Positions 35,200 through 43,177 of a stretch of 64,000 bases of DNA are shown here, one piece after another. How positions within the stretch are numbered: the stretch's first letter is position 1; every line of letters starts with the position of its first letter. Source of the stretch: Nitrosospira multiformis (GTDB lineage Bacteria > Pseudomonadota > Gammaproteobacteria > Burkholderiales > Nitrosomonadaceae); contig NZ_FOHI01000004.1 of NCBI RefSeq assembly GCF_900111585.1, positions 1 to 64,000 on the forward strand. The letters run 5' to 3'. Position numbers and translations under genes: made by a program. The notes below the pieces were generated by a model that saw only the letters and a program-made list of their open reading frames with translations, was not told the origin of the DNA and searched no databases.

Positions 35200-35544
35200 C
35201 TACGCTTCTACGTTGACGTTGACGCACTTTTGTGGACCAATGGGGGTATGCGCTTTGTTTACCACCTTGACGCATATTTCGTGTTTTCCCGCTGCAAGCG
35301 TTCCCAGAGACTGGCTTCCTTTCAGATTACGCAGCGTCAAGATTTCCTTTTCATCGATATAGAGATGGGTGTGGTCGCCCTTGTCTCCCAGCGAGATGTC
35401 ATAGACCAGCTCGATGTCCGTCTTCGGGCTGAATTTGGCGCCTTCCGTAGGTGAAGAAATTGCAACGGTTCCTTCGGCGGCAAGTGCCAGCGGAATGGAG
35501 CAGGTGAAAGCAAGTGAAGCTGCAAGGGCTTGGAATTTGCGCAT
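35200..35544 (-). CDS. DUF4399-like exported protein
   Basis: The 114-residue precursor has a signal peptide (about 22 residues, ending ALAAE). The mature domain reads VAISSPTEGAKFSPKTDIELVY, then GDHTHLYIDEK, with LAAGKHEICVKVVNKAHTPIGP and a last cysteine. This fits the DUF4399 family, short periplasmic beta-sandwich proteins of unknown role. Two close in-frame ATGs exist; the second (35544) is better spaced from AAGGAG. It forms an operon with the membrane protein at 34789. Confidence 0.78.
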   Translation of the reverse strand: MRKFQALAASLAFTCSIPLALAAEGTVAISSPTEGAKFSPKTDIELVYDISLGDKGDHTHLYIDEKEILTLRNLKGSQSLGTLAAGKHEICVKVVNKAHTPIGPQKCVNVNVEA

Positions 35545-35849
35545 AATCATTCTCCTTGAAATGTTGTTATCAATATTTAGTACAGGACTTGAAGAAGCGA
35601 CTGAGTCATGTCACTGGCAGACTGCAAAACCTGTATGGCTAGTCTTCCGGATTCTACCATCCGAAATTATACAACAGCTTCGCCTCATCTCTGGCTCATG
35701 GGAAATGGAACAAGGCTGTTATCCGCATTCTGAAGGAGTCGACGGTGAACTGAACCAATCCAGTCGCCGGAGGCCGGTTTTCCTTTCCGCATCCCGCGCG
35801 GTTTATACGGACAAGCAGGGAAGAAAAGGGCCGATGTTTTCGCTATTGT

Positions 35850-35876
35850 CGCGCTATAGTTTGATATGATAGCGCG
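35850..35876. promoter_or_regulatory. 8-bp inverted repeat before the 35891 gene, possible operator
   Basis: CGCGCTAT and ATAGCGCG are perfect inverted arms separated by 11 bp, ending 14 bp before the start codon. A TATGAT-like -10 box lies in the spacer. The arrangement suggests a repressor site over the promoter or a leader hairpin. The rest of 35545-35849 shows nothing else. Confidence 0.45.
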
Positions 35877-35890
35877 TTTGTTCAAATCGA

Positions 35891-37291
35891 ATGGATCAAT
35901 CGAAGATGGAGTTCAATCAGAATAAAAGAGCCATTTCCTGGGCTCATCTCATGCCACTTGCATTGGCGTTGAGCATCGCCGCATGCGGTAATGGAAGCGG
36001 ACCGGCAACAGGCGGCAGCAGCGGCGGTGGGGGGAAAACCGGAACAGGCCCGACTACGGGCAGACTGCTGGACACCGCGGTAAGTGGTGTAGGTTATGCT
36101 GCGTCATCGGGGGCTGCCGCCAATACGGATGAAAACGGAATCTTCAAATACAGCCATGGCGATACTGTGGAGTTCAAGCTGGGGGGCTTGGCTCTGGGGA
36201 AAGTGAAGGGAGCAGGTATCATCACTCCCATGGAATTGGCGGGAGAAAGCGCGAATAAACTGCAAAACCTGCTTATTCTGCTGCAATCGCTCGATATCGA
36301 CGGCAATCCCGATAATGGTATCTCCATTCCTCCCAGTGCCGCGGCCGCTGTCGCGACTTCCATCAATCTGGATAGCGATCCGGCTGCCTTTGCAGCTTCT
36401 GCTGAATTGCAGAAGGCCAGGGAGGCGGGAGGCGTGAGCGGTGCTGTGAAGACGGCGAATCAGGCCAGGGCACATTTCCTTTCACAAGGCATTCCCATGC
36501 TGAGTTCCAGCATCTGGGTCAAACATGATGGTACGTCCGCCTCTGTAATCCGTATTTCCACCAGCGGAGGGGGCGAGTACCTGAACGGTGAAGCCACGCC
36601 GGACGATTCCTGTGATGCCAACCGCGTTTGTGGCGGTAAACTGGTCAGCAAGGCGGGTGTGGAGTACGGGGTGGCAGGTGTATCAGAATTTGATACCAGG
36701 GGATTCAAATTCGTGAGCAAGCCGGTAATCGATACCAATCTTCAGGCTGGATTATCCAATCCCCGGGCAACAGTGCGGGTACGCACGGACGGTTCCGACC
36801 TGATTAATTCGGATATCGTGACGGTTCAAAGAGAGAAGAAACAGGCAAGTCTGTTTGGAGAGCTTTTCCACATCGCGGGAACCCTGGAGATCAGTTCGGA
36901 GAAGGAGCCGATCAAGACGGAGATCAAGGAAAGCCGCTATTCAGCCATGGAAAATGAACCGAAAGGCATCATTGGGACGTGGGCGGCAGACCAAACGAAT
37001 ATCAAGACCCAGACTTACTTTTTCTTTTCCAATGGAAAGTTCATGATGGTCGATCCGGTCGGCAATCCGGAGCATGCCGAAAATTGCGGACCCGGTGTCG
37101 AGTTCGCCTCGTACACGTACGATGCCGGGAGCAAGGCCTTGAGCATTAAAGGGTTTACCTATGACACCAACGGGTGTGCTGGCTTTTCGGAAACCGGTGC
37201 AAGCTCCTTTAACCTGAATGCCGATGGCAATACGGCTACCCTGGAAAAACAGGATAAAAGCAAGATTTCCTTATACCGCGTATCGAAGTAG
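35891..37291 (+). CDS. Lipoprotein of unknown function
   Basis: The 466-residue protein has a long basic N-terminal region, then a hydrophobic core and a lipobox IAACG (cysteine about residue 33), followed by a Gly/Ser/Thr linker (GSSGGGGKTGTGPTTG). The mature part starts RLLDTAVSGVGYAASSG, which is the opening of a carboxypeptidase-like/DUF-type repeat seen in bacterial surface lipoproteins, with DENGIFKYSHGDTVEFKLG nearby. Residues about 340-466 resemble a lipocalin-like barrel (GIIGTWAA---FFFSNGKFMM). It may be a cell-surface protein. No partner genes. Confidence 0.72.
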   Translation: MDQSKMEFNQNKRAISWAHLMPLALALSIAACGNGSGPATGGSSGGGGKTGTGPTTGRLLDTAVSGVGYAASSGAAANTDENGIFKYSHGDTVEFKLGGLALGKVKGAGIITPMELAGESANKLQNLLILLQSLDIDGNPDNGISIPPSAAAAVATSINLDSDPAAFAASAELQKAREAGGVSGAVKTANQARAHFLSQGIPMLSSSIWVKHDGTSASVIRISTSGGGEYLNGEATPDDSCDANRVCGGKLVSKAGVEYGVAGVSEFDTRGFKFVSKPVIDTNLQAGLSNPRATVRVRTDGSDLINSDIVTVQREKKQASLFGELFHIAGTLEISSEKEPIKTEIKESRYSAMENEPKGIIGTWAADQTNIKTQTYFFFSNGKFMMVDPVGNPEHAENCGPGVEFASYTYDAGSKALSIKGFTYDTNGCAGFSETGASSFNLNADGNTATLEKQDKSKISLYRVSK

Positions 37292-37462
37292 CGAGGCTCG
37301 ACAGGGAAGATAGGGAACCGATTTCCCGGATGATGGTGGAGTTCCATACCGGGAGATCGATCGCCGGACAGAGGAGACACCTCCTCGCCCATTACACCCT
37401 GGCTATTGGACAGCTTTCTCTCCACTCGCAGGCTAAAAAAGTGAGCTGTACGAACTACATTC

Positions 37463-37924
37463 TCAAATCGCTTTGATGCCATGCCGCGCTGCATCGCGCA
37501 GATGGCGGACGCGATCATGATTTCTTTTAACACCTTCGTATTGCCTGTCAAGCAGCGCGCGCAGATCGAGCGGCATTTCTTCTCTGAGGGCGTTGTCGTA
37601 GGCCATCACGGCAGCGGCTTCGCCCCGCTCGCATTCTTCAAGCACTGCCAGGTTATCGTTGCTGGTGATTGCCGTCTTCAAGTCAACCCACATGCGATGC
37701 AATGTGCCGGTAGCGGTGCCGCCTGTATCGGGATCTCCGCCGTAACGCCTGACCTCTACACTTAAATCACGCACCGCCTCCTCGCAGCTCTGTGCCCGGT
37801 TTCGAAGATACATCTTCAACTCGGGATCGTCGATATCATCCGCGCAAGTTTTGAAGCCTTCTGCGCCATCGCGCGAGATCTCGATGAGATTGTTCAACAT
37901 GCTTATAATTCGTTCGTTATCCAT
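37463..37924 (-). CDS. PA2169-family four-helix-bundle protein (DUF2383)
   Basis: A 153-residue ferritin-like four-helix protein: LNNLIEISRDGAEGF, LRNRAQSCEEAVRDL, then a GG-D glycine-rich loop (YGGDPDTGGTATG) and a second half with LEECERGEAAAVMAYDNAL, matching DUF2383. Several Glu/Asp and His residues face a possible metal site, but metal binding has not been shown for the family. A ribosome-site-like GGAG lies before the ATG. The 170 bp between this gene and the 35891 gene carry nothing recognisable. Confidence 0.85.
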   Translation of the reverse strand: MDNERIISMLNNLIEISRDGAEGFKTCADDIDDPELKMYLRNRAQSCEEAVRDLSVEVRRYGGDPDTGGTATGTLHRMWVDLKTAITSNDNLAVLEECERGEAAAVMAYDNALREEMPLDLRALLDRQYEGVKRNHDRVRHLRDAARHGIKAI

Positions 37925-38024
37925 CTTTATCTCCTGATGAAAGCCTGAATATTGGCTTTAAAACAGGATAGAGAAACCTTTCCTGCCGTTCTGTACGTTG
38001 AGGCACATTTAGGCTTTAGCAGAA

Positions 38025-38240
38025 TACCGTTCAGCAAGCCTGTCCTGAGGTTGTCGAAGGGTTGGAGCACCGTGGATTCTTCGATCTCCCGACAGGTCTC
38101 AGGGACGACCCTCCCTCTTACAGAGTGGAAGTCTTGTTCGGGTAAAGGGGGGACGAGGGGTTCATGCCCTTTGACAGAGCCAGGGTGACGATTTTTTGAA
38201 TCACTTCGATAGGCTCAGGGTGATCAGAGTGAGAGCCTCG
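38025..38240. repeat. REP-like repeats, two or more copies
   Basis: TTCAGCAAGCCTGTCCTGAGGTTGTCGAAGG (38030-38060) and ATCACTTCGATAGGCTCAGGGTGATCAG (38197-38226) contain the CTTCGA-AGGCTCAGG words of the gltX-downstream repeat in both orientations, with CCCGACAGGTCTCAGGGAC between. These are dispersed repeats common in proteobacterial intergenic DNA. No coding region is supported in 37925-38243. Confidence 0.6.
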
Positions 38241-38243
38241 TTC

Positions 38244-38555
38244 TTACAGCTGCAGCCAGTAAATCACACCGTCGAAATCAACCGGGACGAGGCGCACAGC
38301 TTTTGCATTCTTCCCTTCCAGCACTTTTCTATAATCCTCGAAGTAACTGTTGCGAATGAGGTTCGATCCTTTGTCGTAGGTTGAGACGGAGGCAGCGGCA
38401 TCAACGTTTTTGACAAATACTTGCAACGCCTTCAGTTCTTCAGAGTATTCATCGGAGCACCGATAATTGAGTTCCTGCTCGAGCCAGTTGATGCGGGTGA
38501 ATAAATCTTTCGAGCTAATTATGTTGATCGTATTGTTGATCGGTTTTGAGTCCAT
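38244..38555 (-). CDS. Small soluble protein of unknown function
   Basis: The 103-residue protein is not recognised. It is acidic, without signal peptide or membrane segment. RINWLEQELNYRCSDEY and ELKALQVFVKNVDAAAS suggest a helix-rich start, followed by VSTYDKGSNLIRNSYFEDY, which recalls phage or plasmid antirestriction proteins, without enough evidence to call it that. AAGGAAAT lies eight bases before the ATG. It is adjacent to REP-like repeats. Confidence 0.6.
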   Translation of the reverse strand: MDSKPINNTINIISSKDLFTRINWLEQELNYRCSDEYSEELKALQVFVKNVDAAASVSTYDKGSNLIRNSYFEDYRKVLEGKNAKAVRLVPVDFDGVIYWLQL

Positions 38556-38738
38556 GAATTATTTCCTTGTTCATTACAGAAAAAACGGGTTTCGCATTTA
38601 GTAATCGTAAGAAAACCGGAATCTCTACGGCGAAGAAACTTTTTCTCGATAGGGTGTTAATGGTTATCTGTCCGGGATCAAGTATATATACTAAACATTC
38701 TTTGGACTCCAAAGCACGTTTGGAATGAGAGGCGAGCG

Positions 38739-39748
38739 ATGACCAACAAGGCAGTCTATGTGCAACCGGGTGGAGGATTTGATCGTGTAACGCTGGGTAC
38801 ATGCGAATCAATGACGCCGAAAGCAGGCGAGATTACTGTCAGAATTCGCGCAAGTTCATTGAACTACCATGATTATGCAGTGGTAAGCGGGATGTGGCCA
38901 CCCGCGGTGCCGCGTATTCCAATGTCCGACGGGGCGGGCGAGGTTATCGCCGTGGGTGAAGGCGTTAACGAATTTGCAATAGGTGACCATGTTGTCAGTA
39001 CCTTCTTTCCAAGGTGGCAGGAAGGACAACCCGAGACTGACGACATGGGCACCGTTCCGGGGGATGGCATTGACGGTTTTGCGTGCCAGCAAGTGACCAT
39101 GCCTGCTACCGGTTTCACTCGTGCCCCGAAGGGTTATAGCCACGCTGAGGCGGCGACTCTTGCGTGCGCGGGTTTAACAGCGTGGCGGGCACTGATGGTA
39201 GACGGTCCATTGAAGCCAGGCGAAACGGTATTGATTCAGGGAACCGGCGGAGTTTCAGTATTCGCCTTGCAATTCGCGAAGGTAGCGGGAGCAACGGTAA
39301 TAGCAACCTCTTCCAGCGACGAGAAACTTGCCCGCCTGGAAACGCTTGGCGCAGATCATCTCATCAATTACCGGAAACATGAAAACTGGGGAGATCTGGT
39401 ACGTGAATTGACAGCGGGACGCGGGGTCGACCATGTGATTGAAGTGGGAGGTCCCGCCACGCTGGCTCAGTCGATGGTAGCAGCGCGCATCGGCGGCCAC
39501 ATCGCGATAATCGGCATCCTGTCAGGTATGACAGGAACGCTGCCGTTACTCTCTGTGTTGACACGGCAATTGCGCCTTCAGGGCTGGTCGTGGGCAGCCG
39601 CCGTCACCAAGTCGAGATGATCCGGGCAATCGAAGCTACCGGGTTGCGGCCGACAATCGATCGTCATTTCCCACTGGAAGAACTTGTGGAGGCTTTTCGC
39701 TATCAGGAAATCAATCGACACATTGGCAAGATATGTCTCGATATCTGA
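38739..39748 (+). pseudogene. Zinc-type alcohol dehydrogenase / quinone reductase, frameshifted
   Basis: The medium-chain dehydrogenase/reductase fold is clear: a GroES-like start (VRIRASSLNYHDYAV), SDGAGEVIAVGEGVNEF, then AGLTAWRALMVDGPLKPGETVLIQGTGGVS for the Rossmann start and GADHLINYRKHENW. At about 39581 the frame breaks (CAGGGCTGG, expected CAGGGGCTGG). Adding one G restores LQGLVVGSRRH, MIRAIEATGLRPTIDRHFPLEE and NRHIGKICLD up to the TGA at 39746-39748, exactly the family's C-terminus. It lacks the catalytic zinc cysteine pattern of true alcohol dehydrogenases in its N-half, so it is more like a quinone oxidoreductase. A sequencing slip in the G-run is possible. Confidence 0.88.
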
Positions 39749-39805
39749 GTGCTACCCGTCATTTTTCCCAATAAGAAATAGAAATGAAAAATGAAAATGT
39801 CATAA

Positions 39806-40360
39806 TCAGACGGCATGCCTTTTGACCCAATCGACATAGCGATTCATCCAGTTCTGCAGGAATTTCCTGCTGTCTTCATTGCCGATGTTCCCATCCTTGT
39901 CAAAAAGCCCTTCTTTTACATGTATAAACGCTTCCGGCTGGCCCAGAGTGGGAACGTCCAGGTAGGCCAGGGAGTTGCGCAAGTGCTGCTGCGCTATGGC
40001 TGTGCCGATAGAGCCAATGGAAGCGCCGATCACTCCCCCCGGTTTGCCTGCCCATGCATTCTGCCCATAGGGACGGGAGGCATGATCGAGTGCGTTCTTG
40101 AGCACGCCCGGCATGGAGCGGTTATATTCAGGTGTGACGAACAGCAGGCCTTGGGCTCTGGCGATTTCAGCCTTCAACCGTTTGACCGATTCGGCCTGAT
40201 TTTCATCGTCGTCTTGGTTGTATAGCGGCAGGTCCCCGATGTTCAGGTGCTTGAATGTAAATTCCGGTGGAGCCAGCTTTATCAGGGCATCAGCCAGTTT
40301 GCGATTGAATGAGTCGCGGCGAAGACTGCCCACCACTACAGCAATTTGATACTGGCCCAT
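39806..40360 (-). CDS. NAD(P)H-dependent FMN reductase (quinone reductase, YieF/ChrR-like)
   Basis: The 184-residue flavodoxin-fold enzyme has VVVGSLRRDSFNRKLA (phosphate loop), LLFVTPEYNRSMPGVLKNALDH (FMN ring site) and GGVIGASIGSIGTAIA. Homologues reduce quinones, chromate or FMN using NAD(P)H. AAGGAGAG precedes ATG at 40360; the in-frame ATG at 40405 has none. It is divergent from the deacetylase gene. Function as a detoxifying two-electron quinone reductase is likely but not proven. Confidence 0.9.
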   Translation of the reverse strand: MGQYQIAVVVGSLRRDSFNRKLADALIKLAPPEFTFKHLNIGDLPLYNQDDDENQAESVKRLKAEIARAQGLLFVTPEYNRSMPGVLKNALDHASRPYGQNAWAGKPGGVIGASIGSIGTAIAQQHLRNSLAYLDVPTLGQPEAFIHVKEGLFDKDGNIGNEDSRKFLQNWMNRYVDWVKRHAV

Positions 40361-40601
40361 GTCATCTCTCCTTATAAAAGATCGTAATGTGACCGGTTTG
40401 GTCATTCCTATAGCCGTGCGGGCTGAAGATCATGACGTTTGATTGAGCATCGCCGGTTCCGGTCTGATGGCTAAAAGACGGGCAGGACCTGAAAATATCG
40501 TCTATATCGATAATATAGCAGGAAAATTCCGCACGTCGAGGGCTTGAGACAAGGAGCTTGAAGAATTCAAGGCGGCCATCAGTATTATCAGGAGGGGAAA
40601 C

Positions 40602-41198
40602 ATGCTCGGTGACGAAAAACGGATAGTCCTTTCTTTTGACGATGGACCGGGGCCTGTAAGTGCGCTGGAAAGCATTCTGGGAACGCTGCGCGAAAATGAC
40701 ATCAAGGCGGAGTTTTACGTTCTTGGCGACGAAGTCAGGCAATTTCCCGAGGCAACAAGAATGATTGTCGATCAGGGGCATGATATCCAGAATCACTCCT
40801 GGAGCCACCCAAATCTCGCGCAGGAGACGGAGGAGGAGGTGCGCCGCGAACTTGAACGAACGCAGGATATTATCGAAGAAGTCAGCGGGGTCCGGCCCAC
40901 CAAAATTCGGCCGCCTTATGGTGCGGGCGGTTTTCGCGGCCACCTCGATCCAGAGCTTGTCCGGGTAGCCGAGGAGTTGTCACTCGCTATCGTCACCTGG
41001 GATATCGATACGGAGGATTGGAAAGCCCCCCAGGGATTAGGTGAGGAAAAGATAGCCTACATCGAGGAGCAGTTTACCCAGATGCCCCGCAAGGTTTCAT
41101 TCAATGTCCTCATGCATATACTTGCCGGAACCGCGAGAGACCTGCCATCTTTTATATCCCGGTTGCGGGAATGGGGATTCACCATTGCTGAGCCGTGA
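40602..41198 (+). CDS. Polysaccharide deacetylase (NodB domain)
   Basis: A 198-residue carbohydrate esterase family 4 protein: SFDDGPGP (metal and catalytic aspartates), NHSWSHPNL (metal histidines), RPPYGAGG and WDIDTEDW motifs. These enzymes remove N-acetyl groups from peptidoglycan, chitin or exopolysaccharide. No signal peptide is present, unusual for an envelope enzyme, so it may act inside or be exported otherwise. It follows an AGGAGGGG ribosome site. The next gene overlaps or follows within a few bases. Confidence 0.9.
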   Translation: MLGDEKRIVLSFDDGPGPVSALESILGTLRENDIKAEFYVLGDEVRQFPEATRMIVDQGHDIQNHSWSHPNLAQETEEEVRRELERTQDIIEEVSGVRPTKIRPPYGAGGFRGHLDPELVRVAEELSLAIVTWDIDTEDWKAPQGLGEEKIAYIEEQFTQMPRKVSFNVLMHILAGTARDLPSFISRLREWGFTIAEP

Positions 41199-41697
41199 TA
41201 GCTGCTTTCATTCCTGTACCAGGCACCTTGCACCGTTTGCGTACCCCACGCTGTTGGTATCGTTGCTGTTCTCTCCGGGAGTTTTAGCCCAGCAAAAGGG
41301 AGAGTTTGATTGCAGAACGAGCGTCAAGTATGAATGTACCGCGGATCAGTGCGAGCGGGTAACGGAGGATTTTCAGCACCAGGAGTCGTTTCTTTATAAT
41401 GCAAAAACCGGTGAGTTGTCCGCCTGCCTTTGGACCAACTGCTACTCGGCCAAAACCAAAGCTTTTACCGTGAAAGCGGGCGGCGCGACTACTGCTATCG
41501 GCAGACTGATCCCCGTCGTTCATCCGAAAAACAAACCGCTTGTCGTCTCCCTGACCATCAAAACCAGCGAAATGGAGGGTGACGCAGATGAAAAGAAAGC
41601 ACCCTTTACCGCCATCTGGAATTATGGGGGTGACAGGCTCACTTTCGATATGGGGGAATGCGTACTCAAACCTCCTGCCAAGGGGAGTAAGGGATAG
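41185..41697 (+). CDS. Exported protein of unknown function
   Basis: The product has a hydrophobic stretch (FAYPTLLVSLLFSPGVLAQQ) acting as a signal peptide and a mature part of about 135 residues with pairs of cysteines (DCRTS, YECTADQCERV, SACLWTNCYS) that may form disulfides. The rest is beta-rich without a known motif. The start is uncertain: the frame is open from 41104 (ATG, 95 bp inside the deacetylase gene), and TTG at 41185 is an alternative that leaves a better signal peptide. The end is firm. It is probably co-transcribed with the deacetylase. Confidence 0.6.
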   Translation: MLSRDSCFHSCTRHLAPFAYPTLLVSLLFSPGVLAQQKGEFDCRTSVKYECTADQCERVTEDFQHQESFLYNAKTGELSACLWTNCYSAKTKAFTVKAGGATTAIGRLIPVVHPKNKPLVVSLTIKTSEMEGDADEKKAPFTAIWNYGGDRLTFDMGECVLKPPAKGSKG

Positions 41698-41786
41698 ATC
41701 GGGATAAAACCGGGGAAAGGAGGACAAGGAAAAAGCTGTTTCTTAAGAGCCCTGTTTGATTCGACTTGGGCCTGACGATCCAGAAG

Positions 41787-43073
41787 TTATTCCTCTCCGG
41801 CGGCTTTCTTGCCGAGATAGGCTGCTTGGCCCAAGCCGAATATTGACAGCAGCGTGGCATCCACGTCCGGCATGGTAACCACGCGGCGGAACTCGATGTT
41901 CTCCATGAATTCGACTGCGGATATGGCATAAATGATTACCGTGAGAATGGTGATCGCCACCATCTGGAAGTCTCCAAGATCCGGCCTGTTGTTATCATCG
42001 CATATCAGATCGGTGGCCTTGGGTTCGGGGGCAGGCTGTTTCAGGTCAGGTTTTTCATCCACTTTGCCCGTTGTGATCGCTTTTGCTCCGGCAAATGTCA
42101 GCACGCTGATCCCGGAAAGGATGAGCAGATGTGGCGGAATATCCACGCCGCCTACATAGCTCCAACCGGCCGCTGCAATGCGATGAGATACGATGGCGAT
42201 ATAGGCGCTGATGACCAGCCAGAACCAGAGGAAAGTCTGGAACTTGGAGCTGCTGTAGCGATTATCACGCCCGAGGTAAAGGTGAGTGGGGTGTCCCCGG
42301 GTGAAAATGTACGCAAGGATGAAAAGCACAAAGATCGCAATGAGTAGCGATGCCCAGCGGGCAGCGCGTCCGACGGGCTCGCTCTGCCACTCGAGCGATC
42401 TGACGTGATTGATTCTAACCTGAGCAGTTTCATCGGATGAGTTTATGCCACCTTCGCGTACGTATGTGGCCCTGATGCCATCGCCCTGTCGCATGGCGGA
42501 CACCAGAGGCTTGAAATCGGCGCTTGCCTGGAGTGGTATGTTCACCTCGTATTCCCGCTTCTCCGGCAGTTGCGTGCGTACAACGATCCAGGAGTCATCC
42601 TCCGCGATTTCCTTGATTGTGCCGACAATGGTTTTACCCACTATCTCGATATCGGTGAGCGCATGACCTCCGGCACGCGGTACGTAGGTAAGTAAAACCA
42701 GGTCGCCTGAATTGGGCCAGTCAGCCCTGAGCCCAGCCGGCGCTTCCTGGCGCGACGGAATAAATGTCTGCACATCCCCGTTAACCGATTTCACCGCCAG
42801 CGGGTCAACCTGAACGACGATGCCTTCGAACTTTACAGGAACTGAATTGGGCGGAAACTCCCCTTGCCCTCCTACTGGTTGAGTCTGGGCCTGAGGCAGG
42901 AGGAGGCGCTGTGACTGAGACTGAAGCTGAGTCTGAGGCTGAGTTTTCGGATTAACATTGGCGTTCATGCTTTGGTTCTGGCCAATGCTGGATGGTGGAA
43001 CAGCCTCCTGCCCGTGAACTAGCGGCGTGAGCAGAAGAAGAGCGAGGATAAACAAGAGTTTTCTGTTATTCAT
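41787..43073 (-). CDS. Membrane protein with glutamine-rich linker, unknown function
   Basis: The 428-residue protein has a signal peptide (ending VHGQE), a low-complexity segment of about 30 residues dominated by Gln, Thr and Ser, an extracytoplasmic domain (about 75-225) and then four or so membrane helices (around SLLIAIFVLFILAYIF, TFLWFWLVISAYIAIV, LLILSGISVLTFAGAKA, MVAITILTVIIYAIS). It follows the 1130-residue gene on the same strand by 104 bp and is likely in one operon with it. I do not recognise a family; the pairing with the giant membrane protein suggests one complex. Confidence 0.65.
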   Translation of the reverse strand: MNNRKLLFILALLLLTPLVHGQEAVPPSSIGQNQSMNANVNPKTQPQTQLQSQSQRLLLPQAQTQPVGGQGEFPPNSVPVKFEGIVVQVDPLAVKSVNGDVQTFIPSRQEAPAGLRADWPNSGDLVLLTYVPRAGGHALTDIEIVGKTIVGTIKEIAEDDSWIVVRTQLPEKREYEVNIPLQASADFKPLVSAMRQGDGIRATYVREGGINSSDETAQVRINHVRSLEWQSEPVGRAARWASLLIAIFVLFILAYIFTRGHPTHLYLGRDNRYSSSKFQTFLWFWLVISAYIAIVSHRIAAAGWSYVGGVDIPPHLLILSGISVLTFAGAKAITTGKVDEKPDLKQPAPEPKATDLICDDNNRPDLGDFQMVAITILTVIIYAISAVEFMENIEFRRVVTMPDVDATLLSIFGLGQAAYLGKKAAGEE

Positions 43074-43177
43074 ATTGTTAACCCATTTTGCTCTTGAGAA
43101 AGGGGATTCTATTTTCCCGGCAGTTCCGGTTAAAGCCGCTATGGAATCTCACTTCATCCCTTCCGCTCCCGGAGCTA

